This document shows positions 43,097-52,900 of a DNA stretch of 64,000 nucleotides, piece by piece. This DNA comes from Evansella sp041820985 (GTDB lineage Bacteria > Bacillota > Bacilli > Bacillales > Salisediminibacteriaceae). The notes under the pieces were generated by a model. The model was not told the origin of the DNA. It saw only the letters and a program-made list of their open reading frames with translations, and did not search any database. Numbering within the stretch: the stretch's first letter is position 1; each line of letters begins with the position of its first letter. The position numbers were made by a program, and so were the translations under genes. Where the stretch lies: assembly GCF_041820985.1 (NCBI RefSeq), contig NZ_JBGUAU010000027.1, forward strand, positions 1-64,000, read 5' to 3'.

Positions 43097-44038
43097 TTAT
43101 ACATTCTCTCCTGCTCTCATTTTATTTGCAAACTCATCTATTTTTCGTAATCGATGATTGATTCCTGATTTACTCACTTTTCCACTAGACACCATTTCCC
43201 CTAATTCCTTTAAAGTAACATCTTGATGCTCTAATCGAAGTACTGCTATTTCTCTTAATTTTTCAGGCAATACCTCGAGGCCTAATTCCTGTTTAATATA
43301 TCGAATATTTTCAACTTGTCGAATAGCTGCTCCTACGGTTTTGTTTAAATTAGCCGTCTCACAGTTCACTAAACGATTAACTGAATTTCGCATATCTTTC
43401 ATAATTCGTACGTCTTCAAATCGAAGTAGTGCTTGATGTGCTCCTATAATATTTAAGAACTCACTGATTTTTTCTCCTTCTTTTAAGTAGAGAATGTAAC
43501 CTTTTTTCCGCTCTAATATTTTAGCATTTAAGTGGAAATAATTCATTAATTCACACATCGATTCATTGTGTTCTTCATAGAAGGAAAAAATCTCTAGATG
43601 ATAAGAAGATGTTTCAGGATGATTTACAGAGCCACCTGCTAAAAAAGCTCCTCGAAGATAAGCTCGTTTACAACATTCATTTTTAATCAATGAAGGAGAT
43701 ATTTTTCTTGTAAAAACAAAGCTGTCATCAACTATTTTAAGTTGTTCTAAGATGAACCTTGCTTCTTTCGTAATTCTTACTACATATACATTGTTTTTCT
43801 TCAATCTCATTTTTTTACGAACAAGAAGTTCCACATGCACTACAAACAACTTTTTAATTAGAGTATAAATTCGTCTCGCGATGGCGGCATTCTCTGTTTG
43901 AATGTCCAAAGCAATTTCCATATTTCTGATAGAAATAGAGCCATTCATTCGAATAAGTGCTGCTAATTCAGATTTCGTACAGCAATCCTCAATTTCTAGT
44001 TGTGTTAATTCTTTTTTTGTCATGGAAGCAAAAGACAC
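43097..44038 (-). CDS. whiA: DNA-binding protein WhiA
   Basis: A 313-residue protein with a degenerate LAGLIDADG-like N-terminal domain (catalytic residues lost) and a C-terminal helix-turn-helix (LKELGEMVSSGKVSKSGINHRLRKI). In Bacillus it affects cell division and chromosome segregation. The start is taken as GTG (MSFASMTKKEL), 5 bases after GGGGGTGA, matching the B. subtilis N-terminus; the frame is open further upstream without support. It follows glmR by 37 bases. Confidence 0.93.
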   Translation of the reverse strand: MSFASMTKKELTQLEIEDCCTKSELAALIRMNGSISIRNMEIALDIQTENAAIARRIYTLIKKLFVVHVELLVRKKMRLKKNNVYVVRITKEARFILEQLKIVDDSFVFTRKISPSLIKNECCKRAYLRGAFLAGGSVNHPETSSYHLEIFSFYEEHNESMCELMNYFHLNAKILERKKGYILYLKEGEKISEFLNIIGAHQALLRFEDVRIMKDMRNSVNRLVNCETANLNKTVGAAIRQVENIRYIKQELGLEVLPEKLREIAVLRLEHQDVTLKELGEMVSSGKVSKSGINHRLRKIDEFANKMRAGENV

Positions 44039-44075
44039 ATGCCTCACCCCCTGCTTTCTAATAGCTAATACATTG

Positions 44076-45020
44076 TTAAAGCATTGAGACAAGTCGTTGT
44101 GATAGCTTCAATGCATCATGTCTTAGATAATAATTATCAAAATAAAGTAGATCATCTCCTACTATTTCTAAGCCCATCTTTTGTAACCGTTCTTCGTCTA
44201 CACTAACAACCGTAGCACCTTCTTCAGCATACCTTTGTCCATATGAAAACGGTATTGTTTGTTTATTTACTATGATGGAGTTTAGATGAAGATTATCCAC
44301 ATGATTATATATTGCCTGTACATGATCTCCAGCAGTAAACTCATCAGTTTCACCAGGTTGAGTCATTACATTACAAATATACACTTTCCATGCTTTTGAA
44401 TTCTTAATTACTTGTGAAATTTGTGGTACAAGTAGATTAGGAATAATACTAGTATATAAACTTCCTGGACCTAATACAATCAAATCTGCATTTTCTAATG
44501 CATAGATCGTTTCCTGTAATGGTTCAGGATTGGACGGCTCCAAAAAAACTCTTTTTATTTGCTGTCCTGCTAATGGAATTCTAGATTCGCCTTCGACAAA
44601 TGAACCATCGGCTAGTTCCGCATGTAGAACAATTTCTTCATTAGCTGCTGGAAACACCTTTCCTTTCACGTTCAAAACCCTGCTGATTTCTTGAACACCT
44701 CTTGCAAAGTCACCCGTAATAGATGTCATTCCAGCTAATAATAAGTTTCCTAAGGAATGTCCAGATAATCCACTTCCGTTTTCAAAACGATGTTGAAAAA
44801 GCTTTTCCACTAATGGCTCTACTTCCGCTAATGCAACAAGAACATTTCGCACATCTCCTGGAGGTGGAATCTTTAACTCTTTTCTCAAACGACCAGAGCT
44901 TCCTCCATCATCAGCGACAGTAACAATAGCAGATATATCTACTGGAAAGGTTTTTAACCCTCTTAATAAAACGGATAACCCTGTTCCCCCACCTATAACA
45001 ACGATATTTGCCTTTTTCAA
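44076..45020 (-). CDS. glmR: Gluconeogenesis factor GlmR (YvcK)
   Basis: A 314-residue Rossmann-like protein of the CofD/YvcK family, starting IVVIGGGTGLSVLLRGLK with DDGGSSGRLRKEL and a GPGSLYTSIIPNLL motif. It binds UDP-sugars and directs carbon into peptidoglycan precursors by stimulating GlmS. Overlaps rapZ by 4 bases (ATGA). Confidence 0.94.
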   Translation of the reverse strand: MKKANIVVIGGGTGLSVLLRGLKTFPVDISAIVTVADDGGSSGRLRKELKIPPPGDVRNVLVALAEVEPLVEKLFQHRFENGSGLSGHSLGNLLLAGMTSITGDFARGVQEISRVLNVKGKVFPAANEEIVLHAELADGSFVEGESRIPLAGQQIKRVFLEPSNPEPLQETIYALENADLIVLGPGSLYTSIIPNLLVPQISQVIKNSKAWKVYICNVMTQPGETDEFTAGDHVQAIYNHVDNLHLNSIIVNKQTIPFSYGQRYAEEGATVVSVDEERLQKMGLEIVGDDLLYFDNYYLRHDALKLSQRLVSML

Positions 45021-45925
45021 CCTTCTCGTTTCCCTTTCTCTACATCCCGATGAGTGGAATACGTATAGTAGCTATCTTCTTCAAATTTCACTTTAAAGTA
45101 CTCTGCTAATGTAACAGAACGATGTTTTCCACCAGTACAGCCTATCGCTAAAACTAACTGGCTTTTTCCTTCTCGTTTATAATGGGGGAGCATGTATGAT
45201 ACTAAGTCATACAATTTTTCAATAAATTGCTGTGTCTCAGACCATTTTAACACATAATCTGATACTTCCTTATCTAATCCTGTCATAGGTCTCATATGGT
45301 CGATGTAATGCGGGTTTGGAAGAAAACGTACATCAAAAACTAAATCAGCATCTATCGGAATTCCGTGTTTAAAACCAAAGGAGAGTATATGAACGTTAAA
45401 CACTTGTTTATCTGACATGCAAAACCTCTGGATAATACGTTCTCTCAATTGTACAGGCTTTAAATCACTTGTATCAATAATTGTTTGTGCCTGTCCTTTT
45501 AGTTCATCTAAAAGTGCCCGTTCCGCTTGAATCCCTTCTAGTGGAGGGCCACCTGCAGCTAAGGGATGAGAACGTCGTGTCTCTTTGTATCGACTAACAA
45601 GCACGTTATCACGGGAATCCAAAAACAATATTTGTGGAGTTACTTTGGATTCTACTCCAATTGTATCAATAGCATTAAATAGTTGATCAAAGAACTCTCT
45701 TCCTCTTAAATCTATTACGAGAGCAACTTTTTTCATTTTGCCCCCTGAACCTTCTACAAGATCAATAAATTTAGGTATTAATGCCGGTGGAAGATTATCA
45801 ACACAAAAGTAACCCAAATCCTCTAGACTTTGTACAGCTACTGTTTTCCCCGCACCCGACATTCCTGTTATGATTACTAATTCTAAATCATGAGTAGATT
45901 GACTTACTTCAATATTATGATCCAC
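45017..45925 (-). CDS. rapZ: RNase adapter / nucleotide-binding protein RapZ (YvcJ)
   Basis: A 302-residue P-loop protein: GMSGAGKTVAVQSLED (Walker A, about 20-35), a DSRD Walker-B-like segment (LFLDSRDNVL), and the C-terminal GCTGGKHRSV motif. In enteric bacteria RapZ controls GlmS RNA; in Bacillus YvcJ binds and hydrolyses nucleotides and affects competence. Second gene of the operon. Confidence 0.94.
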   Translation of the reverse strand: MDHNIEVSQSTHDLELVIITGMSGAGKTVAVQSLEDLGYFCVDNLPPALIPKFIDLVEGSGGKMKKVALVIDLRGREFFDQLFNAIDTIGVESKVTPQILFLDSRDNVLVSRYKETRRSHPLAAGGPPLEGIQAERALLDELKGQAQTIIDTSDLKPVQLRERIIQRFCMSDKQVFNVHILSFGFKHGIPIDADLVFDVRFLPNPHYIDHMRPMTGLDKEVSDYVLKWSETQQFIEKLYDLVSYMLPHYKREGKSQLVLAIGCTGGKHRSVTLAEYFKVKFEEDSYYTYSTHRDVEKGKREG

Positions 45926-45940
45926 ATGTATCCCTCCTTC

Positions 45941-46447
45941 CTAAATATTACTTTCTTCTTTTTTAGCTGATAACTCAAAGTCGTCTCCTTCAAGTCGATA
46001 GGACAGAAGGTCAAAATCTTTTGTATAGTAAAATGTTCCATACATTATTTCTTTTCGATTTAACACATGGTCCCAAATAAAGTAGTCTCCTGATGCCATA
46101 GGCAGATTACTGATGGATGTTTTCTCTTGCCAAGCCAGATGCCCTTCTGGTGATTTTTCTAATAGTTCTCCATCGTATTCTTTCGCATGAAAAGTAAACA
46201 TCATCCATTCATTTACTACGTCTTCATTTTCTTCGACAACGATAGTAAAAACCCCTCTTAATTCAGGATTTTTAATTGTAATACCTGTTTCCTCATAAAA
46301 CTCTCTTTTAGCAGTTTCCCGAATGGATTCTCCAACTTCCATTTTCCCTCCTGGCGCAACCCACCAACCACGTTTTGGTTTTCTTAAGGTTAAGACTTCG
46401 TTGCCCTTCTCTAAAATACAATTCGTTACACGTTGCAACTTATTCAC
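45941..46447 (-). CDS. yvcI: NUDIX hydrolase YvcI
   Basis: A 168-residue protein with a complete Nudix box, GGKMEVGESIRETAKREFYEETGI (G at about 34, REF.EE at 48-53), the pyrophosphohydrolase metal site. The substrate is unknown. First gene of the operon, 15 bases upstream of rapZ. Confidence 0.9.
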   Translation of the reverse strand: MNKLQRVTNCILEKGNEVLTLRKPKRGWWVAPGGKMEVGESIRETAKREFYEETGITIKNPELRGVFTIVVEENEDVVNEWMMFTFHAKEYDGELLEKSPEGHLAWQEKTSISNLPMASGDYFIWDHVLNRKEIMYGTFYYTKDFDLLSYRLEGDDFELSAKKEESNI

Positions 46448-47082
46448 CTCAAATAACTTTTACATTATATGTTGGATTGTTTTCTTTCTCATCTTATTCA
46501 ATATATTATAAAAGTTGAATCATCAATCGTTCAGTGTATTTCCATCAATATAACAGTCTATTTATAAATTATACTACATCTTTTTTGTAACAACCAAACA
46601 AGATACTGGAATTAAACAACTTTTGAGGTTTTTTGGTCATAAAAAAAAGGGCACGAGCTGATTAGCCCGTGCTACAAAAATATATAAAAAAAAGGGGGTC
46701 AATTACTACTTTTATAATACCCTGTTTATATTTCAGCATTGTTACAGTAGAATTAAGTACCAATTACGAAATATTTTTATGTAGACCACTCTTCTTAACA
46801 AAGTTTACAAACATGTACAACCGTATAAGGCTGTCAGTGATACAGACCTAAAAAATGATTGTTACAGTTTTGGAAAACGTTGTCATTTCTATCCTGCTTG
46901 TCTTACCTAAAATGATAAAATTTCAGCATGTAAAAATCGAGTGAATGAAAGTTAAGGAAAATATACAGTGAAGTATGGCTTAGTACTACTACCGACTTTC
47001 TTTCGATGAGCCAAAAAGAAATGAACACTTGCACCATGAAGGATGAAAATACGTTATGAAGTATTTAAGTACCATTCATTTT
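46448..47082. other. Long intergenic region with an orphan terminator and a cre-like motif
   Basis: No protein gene is seen. A strong minus-strand terminator lies at 46641-46672. GGAAAACGTTGTCA at 46872-46885 differs from the CcpA cre consensus only at its first base. A minus-strand transcript between the two would be about 150-230 nt; no known RNA family is recognised. Confidence 0.4.
46641..46672 (-). terminator. Orphan terminator, minus strand
   Basis: GCACGGGCT pairs with AGCTCGTGC around AATC, followed by CCTTTTTTTT on the minus strand. The nearest minus-strand gene upstream, trxB, ends 616 bases away and has its own terminator. Confidence 0.85.
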
Positions 47083-47160
47083 CTATGGAATGAGAGCAAG
47101 TCCACGAACTCCAGTGGGAAGTAGAGTAAAGGCGAGACACTGGAGCGAATGGAATATCAA
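47083..47160 (+). repeat. Dispersed E-family repeat, short copy
   Basis: Shares GAACTCCAGTGGGAAG.AGAGTAAAGGC with the copy at 39208-39345 and ends GGAGCGAATGGAAT, as do other copies. The central hairpin of the long copy is missing. Confidence 0.75.
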
Positions 47161-47235
47161 CCAACAATTTTGTCATACTAAATAAATTAACCTCTAATTG
47201 AAATACTTATTTTCAGGGTAGATGTAGAATAAGAA

Positions 47236-47279
47236 GAGGGTAATACAAAAGGAAGTTCATCCCTTTTATACAACCCTCT
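47236..47279 (-). terminator. trxB terminator
   Basis: GAGGGT.GTATAAAAGG pairs with CCTTTTGTAT.ACCCTC on the minus strand, followed by TTCTTATT, 9 bases after trxB. Confidence 0.75.
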
Positions 47280-47287
47280 CCGTTGTT

Positions 47288-48241
47288 TTATTTGTTTGAT
47301 GTCTCTAACTCTTCTAATAAACTTTCCACATAATGCTGTGCTGTTTGAGCTGCAATACTTCCATCACCAGTTGCAGTAACAATTTGTCGCAATGTTTTTT
47401 CACGAATATCTCCTGCCGCAAAAACACCAGGAATCTTCGTCTCCATTTCATCATTTGTTTCTACATAGCCATCCGAATTTGTAATTCCTAGATTTAAGAA
47501 CGGCTCATTTATTGGAAGCATCCCAATATAAATAAATACTCCATCCGTTTTGAAGTCTTGCTGTGTTCCATCCACAGTGCTTTCTAATGTAACACTAGAA
47601 ACCTTATTATCTGTTCCGTTTATTTCTTTTACAACAGTATTCCAAATTATATCTATTTTTTCATTCGCAAAGGCACGATCTTGTAATATTTTTTGTGCAC
47701 GAAATTGATCTCTTCGGTGAATAATGGTTACTTTACTTGCAAAGCGTGTTAGATACACAGCTTCCTCTACTGCGGAATCTCCTCCACCTACAACTACGAG
47801 CTCTTTGTTTTTAAAGAAAGCACCGTCACAAACCGCACAGTAGGATACTCCTCGGCCGCCTAACTCTGATTCACCTGGCACTCCTAGATTTTTATACTTT
47901 GCACCTGTTGTTAGGATAATAGCACGTGCTTTAAATTCGCCACTTCCTGTTACAACCCGTTTAAACTCTTTTCCATCAACAATTTCTTTTACATCTCCAT
48001 AAGCATATTCCGCTCCAAATTTTCTTGCATGATCAAACATTTTTGTCGATAAATCTGGACCTAAAATACTTTCATATCCAGGATAGTTCTCAACGTCTTC
48101 CGTGTTGGCCATTTGACCTCCTGGTATTCCTCGCTCAATCATAACTGTTGAAAGATTTGCACGAGATGTATATACAGCAGCAGTCATTCCAGCTGGACCT
48201 GCACCAATAATTGCTACATCATAAATTTTTTCTTCACTCAT
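47288..48241 (-). CDS. trxB: Thioredoxin reductase
   Basis: A 317-residue FAD/NADPH enzyme. IIGAGPAGMTAAVYTSRANL binds FAD, YCAVCDGAFF holds the redox-active CxxC, VVGGGDSAVEEAVYLT binds NADPH and VFAAGDIREKTLRQIVTATGDGSIAA is the C-terminal FAD site. The start is the ATG after GGGGAGTGGAAGTA; the frame extends upstream without support. Lies between yvcI and the TPR gene, as in B. subtilis. Confidence 0.96.
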   Translation of the reverse strand: MSEEKIYDVAIIGAGPAGMTAAVYTSRANLSTVMIERGIPGGQMANTEDVENYPGYESILGPDLSTKMFDHARKFGAEYAYGDVKEIVDGKEFKRVVTGSGEFKARAIILTTGAKYKNLGVPGESELGGRGVSYCAVCDGAFFKNKELVVVGGGDSAVEEAVYLTRFASKVTIIHRRDQFRAQKILQDRAFANEKIDIIWNTVVKEINGTDNKVSSVTLESTVDGTQQDFKTDGVFIYIGMLPINEPFLNLGITNSDGYVETNDEMETKIPGVFAAGDIREKTLRQIVTATGDGSIAAQTAQHYVESLLEELETSNK

Positions 48242-48401
48242 TACTTCCACTCCCCTAGTGAACTGCATGTTACTTGCTATTGTTTTATAAGTATATCCTA
48301 TGAAAAAAAACATAATAAGTCCAAAATTCTGCTCATGAATTTCAGTTAAATGTGTCTCTTTTGTGTCGAGGATTTGTAGCTGGTTTTATGATTTGGTCCG
48401 T

Positions 48402-48437
48402 AAAAAAACCTGTTATGATGATCCTCATAACAGGTGT
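48402..48437 (-). terminator. Terminator of the TPR gene
   Basis: ACCTGTTATGA and TCATAACAGGT pair around a 6-base loop, followed by TTTTTTTAC on the minus strand. Confidence 0.9.
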
Positions 48438-48521
48438 AAATAAGTTATGTTTGTTAAAAAAGAATATACACCACAATGTCATTATGATTATCTAACCTTA
48501 CTATTTCCTATGGTAAGAATA

Positions 48522-49598
48522 TCATTCCATTGTTTCGAGAAGTTCTTTCGGTTGTTGATAGGTGAACCAAACATCCGAAGGGTCCATTTTTTCCTCAGTA
48601 GATAGGAAATCTAAGAAAGTGTTTGCAATATTTTCATTTTCGCTATCCATCTCACGAATTCTTTCCCAAAGTCCTCGAGCCTTTTCTTCATGTCCATTTT
48701 TCCAAGCACAAATTGCCATTTGATGAAAATAAGCTGGTAGCTTTAAAAACTGACTTCCTTGAAATAATTTTTTAAACCATTGATAGGATTTCTCATATTC
48801 ACCTACACAATAAAGAGTTTTAGCAAGGTAATAACAGTGCCAATCCTTTATAGGTCTTAAATTAACAAGGTTTTTAATCCATAGGTCCTTATTATTGTGA
48901 TCTTCCTTCGCTAGAAGTACTGTCATTATACATTGTGCTAAAAAGTTAGGTTCGTCTTTAATAAGTAAATCTTGAAGAATAGACTTAGCATGTTCCATTT
49001 CCCCTTGATACATAAGTGATTCAGCAAGGTAAGCATAAACATCCCATTCTTTTGGATTTTCCATTAAATAACCTCTTGCTTCTTTTTCAGCAGAGTCATA
49101 ATCACCTTTGTGAATTAAATCCACTATTACCTCAAGTTGGGATGGGTAATTGGATAAAGTGCCAAAGTCTTCTAGAAATTCTAATTCTTCCTCTAACATG
49201 TATAATAAAGAATGTGCATCTTCTGCAAATTCTCCTTCTGGATCCATTTGTAAATACTTATTTAAGCGTAATTTTGCTAATTCAAATTTCCCTACGTGTG
49301 CTAGATTATTTGCCATAAAAAAGTAGCATTCCGCCATGGATTCATCTACTTCTGTGATTACCTTCTGTAAAAGGTCGTTGGCTGTTTCGAATTCTCCTTT
49401 TTCTGACAGTACAATTGCTAGCTGACATAAAAACACAGGTTCTTCTGGTTCAATGCGTATAGCCTTGTTTATATATTGAAGCGCTTGTTCTATTTGTCTA
49501 TTTTGATATGCCTCTATGCCTTTTCGATAGAAATAAGCCCCATCTTGTAAAAATGGAATGATTTTTCCCATTTCCTTTTTTGAATTTAGTTCACGCAT
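48522..49598 (-). CDS. Tetratricopeptide-repeat protein (YvcD-like)
   Basis: A soluble 358-residue protein made mostly of TPR helices; clear units include YFYRKGIEAYQNRQIEQALQYINKAIRIEPEEP (key pattern A..Y...G.....A) near residue 25, then EFETANDLLQ, KFELAKLRLNKYLQMDPEG and EMEHAKSILQDLL. TPR proteins are interaction scaffolds; no partner is known. Position upstream of trxB matches yvcD of B. subtilis. The start has AGGAGG 9 bases upstream. Confidence 0.85.
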   Translation of the reverse strand: MRELNSKKEMGKIIPFLQDGAYFYRKGIEAYQNRQIEQALQYINKAIRIEPEEPVFLCQLAIVLSEKGEFETANDLLQKVITEVDESMAECYFFMANNLAHVGKFELAKLRLNKYLQMDPEGEFAEDAHSLLYMLEEELEFLEDFGTLSNYPSQLEVIVDLIHKGDYDSAEKEARGYLMENPKEWDVYAYLAESLMYQGEMEHAKSILQDLLIKDEPNFLAQCIMTVLLAKEDHNNKDLWIKNLVNLRPIKDWHCYYLAKTLYCVGEYEKSYQWFKKLFQGSQFLKLPAYFHQMAICAWKNGHEEKARGLWERIREMDSENENIANTFLDFLSTEEKMDPSDVWFTYQQPKELLETME

Positions 49599-49793
49599 GA
49601 ACACGAACCTCCTATCGTACTAAAATTGAAACAAATGTATTAAATTCATGTATTTATATAACTAAGTAATAGTTGATATAGACGTAATGTGTAACATAAC
49701 GAAAAAAGCTTCGAATTTAATAATTGCAGTATATCATGTCACAACAATACAAACAACGCCACTCCCTGTCCTAGTTTATTATAAAGACACAAA

Positions 49794-49831
49794 ATGTTCA
49801 CCGGTCTGGTCCCTGAACTTTTGGTGAACAT
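49794..49831. repeat. D-family palindrome, single copy
   Basis: ATGTTCACC and GGTGAACAT are perfect inverted arms; the centre holds GGTCTGGTCCCTGAACTTTT, shared with the copies at 59838-59972 and 63181-63243. The remainder of the gap 49599-49845 shows nothing else. Confidence 0.8.
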
Positions 49832-49845
49832 GTAATGAATTTTTG

Positions 49846-49892
49846 CAAAAAAGTGAGTCTCCCTCACACTTATAAGGGAGACTCATTTTTTG
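49846..49892 (-). terminator. Terminator of the pectinase gene
   Basis: TGAGTCTCCCT pairs with AGGGAGACTCA around a 10-base loop, with a U-tract on both strands. Confidence 0.88.
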
Positions 49893-49956
49893 ATTTGGTT
49901 AAATTACAAAACTAGTTGTTTCAATATTGAGTGATCTGGAAATGTTTTATCAAATT

Positions 49957-52900
49957 TTACCTATCACTATCTTTCTCTTTTTTCTCTTTTTTCTCTACTT
50001 TATCTTTCTTATCCTTTTTTACTTTCTTCTCTTTCTTCTCTTTCTTCTCTTTTGAATCATCATTGTCATCTGAATCAGTTACCTCTACTAATTCACTTAC
50101 TTTTATATTATCTACGTAATGATCCCTTACACTGCTACCTGGAGTGATGGATTTTATCTGCGCAATATTCTCGCCATTACGGTAAAAGCCTTCATTTTCA
50201 AAAGCTATTTCTCCATCTATGATCAAATTGAAAGTTTGTGTTGTAACGTCTGCAATCACTTTCACATTTGTCCATTTTTCATTTATATTTTGTACAGTAC
50301 TATGCTTAAATGTATTATCAGGTAGTCTTGTACTAAACAAATGATCACGTGCTTCAATTCGAATCACATCATTGCCTGAATCATCCGCTAAAACAAGGAC
50401 AACTGTTGCATTGGCTCTTACAGGTTGCATAAAATCTAATTCCGCAGAAACAATGCCTGTTTGTGGGTCAAACTCTAACGTAAATCCATTGCTATTACCA
50501 GATGCCGGTAAATGTAATACTTTTCCTACACCATCTAATTCCACAACTTCACTTACATCACCTGTAAACGTAAACCCATCTGGCTGAGATCCAACAGCAA
50601 TACTCTCAAAGTCTTCAAAAACTAAAACCGTTTCTTCATACACTTTATCAGGTACTTCTGGGTTTGGAGACTCATCATCACCATCTCCTGGATCTGGGCT
50701 ATCACCATCACCTGGATTAGGATTTGGGTTCCCTGGAGAGTCGCCATTTGGATTCCATCCTTTTAACACATTAGCTACTGTCCACTGTGCCGCTTCTTCG
50801 TCTGTTAACTGTCTTCTTGCATCATTAACAACAGCTCCCGGACCATAGTTTTCATATTCAAATAATCTAGCATCTGCTGGATCTAACCCACTCATGGAAG
50901 TCCAACCACTAACATGAATATGTTCTCCTAATTCACTGTGCATGAAGACGACGCTTCCTCTTGCCTCTGGGTTTCCACCAGCAGGCCATGGTCTTCCTAA
51001 ATATACTGTTCCAGCAGGTGCATCAGACGTTAATTTACTATTTAGAATTAACATTCCAAATTCCTCTGAAAGCAATGTACTAGCTGCCGTTATATAGCCA
51101 TTATTTGTGCTGGAACCTCTATCTAGTGAATGGATAATAGAATCTTCAAATACCGCACGGGCCCCACCAAAAATAAAGTCAACATCACCTTCCACATACA
51201 CTTGATAAAAATATTGACTACCAGAGTGAGTATAAAGTGTATCTTGGTTTCCTATAAATTTAACATTCTTAAAGTACATACGATCGCCACTAGCATATAC
51301 AGCAACTGCTTGTTTTCCATTCACATCTAAGCTCTCATCAAATGAGTTTTCAAATGTTATGTTTTCCGCTCTAAAATCATTTGCACGTAAAAATACGCTA
51401 GCACTACCACTTGTACCAATTGTTCCTCCGACGCCGTTATCTTTCCCTGCATAATTGTCATAGGTGATAACCGTATCTGTTTCGCTTTCACCGATCATTG
51501 TAATAAAAGGTTTATTGGCTGGTACTGTAACTACTTCATAATACGTACCATTTTTAATATGAATGGTTACTGGTTTCGTATTATTCTCTGGAACCGCATC
51601 GATAGCAGCCTGAACGGTTTCATAATCACCACTGCCGTCCTGAGCAACCGTAATTTCATATTCTTTCTTCTCTAACTCCTTCGTTTCCCCTTTTGCTCGC
51701 TCTATATCATCCTGTATCAAAGTTCTTCCTAATACATCTTCCGAGTTAGTGTCCACTACTCGTACAAACACTTTATTATCAAAAAATCCTATTTTTTGCG
51801 AAACATCTAGTAACTGCGTTCCCCAGTGTCCGCCCCATGCATATCCATTTCGTCTTTCTTCTTCAATTTCAAGAATGTCGTATTTAATTACTCCATCACG
51901 ACCAGAGAATATTCCTCTATCCGTACCGATTTCGTAAAATCTATACCAAGCAGTAGAATTTGGATCATCGTAGAAATAAACATTGTTAGGGTCTCCACTA
52001 ACATAACGAGTGTTTTCTAATTTCACCTCGTCTAACCATTCTAATGCCCCTAATATGCTACGCTTCACTTCCTCTGTTTGTGGACGAGACATTAAGAAGC
52101 GGATAATCCCAATAGATTCTGAACCTGAATTTGATGCGTGTTCATAAGAACGTGCTCCCCTTGGTTCATACGTTACAGGATCATGCTGTGCACTCCATAC
52201 ATTTAACTTCCCATCTACTTCTATTTGCGCTTTCACAATATAATCAACCGCAAGTTCCATCGACTCTTCAATGAAAGAGTAATAGTCATTACTAATAACG
52301 TCAGAGTTAAAAGGATATCTTCTCTCTAATACATCATCCAACATTTCCAGCACGTTAATCATTGCTTCATCGTTGAATGTTACATAATCAGAGTAATTGC
52401 CTCTTGCTGGATATACTTGTGCAAAACCACCTGTGTCGTATTGAAGGTTAAAGAGGAATTCAAACCCTTTTTCAATACTTTCCTTGTATCTTTCATCTTT
52501 TGTTTCGTTATAAATTTGAGCTAAGAAGATAATTTCACTTATTGTAGCATCATTATCAATGGTTCCTAACTCCCGCCCATTATGAACCCATTCAGAACGT
52601 GGTTCTGTTCCATTCCACTCACGTGTGTAAATATGTGGCCAGTTCTTCGTCCAACCACCATGATCCATTTGCCATGTAAGAAGGTTGTTCGCTTCCGTGA
52701 TCGCATTAGCTAGATCTCCACTAAATCGTACTTCCTCTTGTTCAAATTCAAGTTCCGCGTACTCATCCCACTCATCTAAACTATGAAGAACTAATACGCT
52801 CTGTCCAAATTTGTTTATACCTAGTGCTCCCTTATCAACACGAAGGTTTTTAAATCCAGGTGATAATAGCGCCCAATTTCTTGTTGGGGAAACTACATCC

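Noticed and set aside
43097..44038. WhiA as an active homing endonuclease
   Set aside because: WhiA shares the LAGLIDADG fold but is a known chromosomal regulator lacking the catalytic motif; the gene order is standard.
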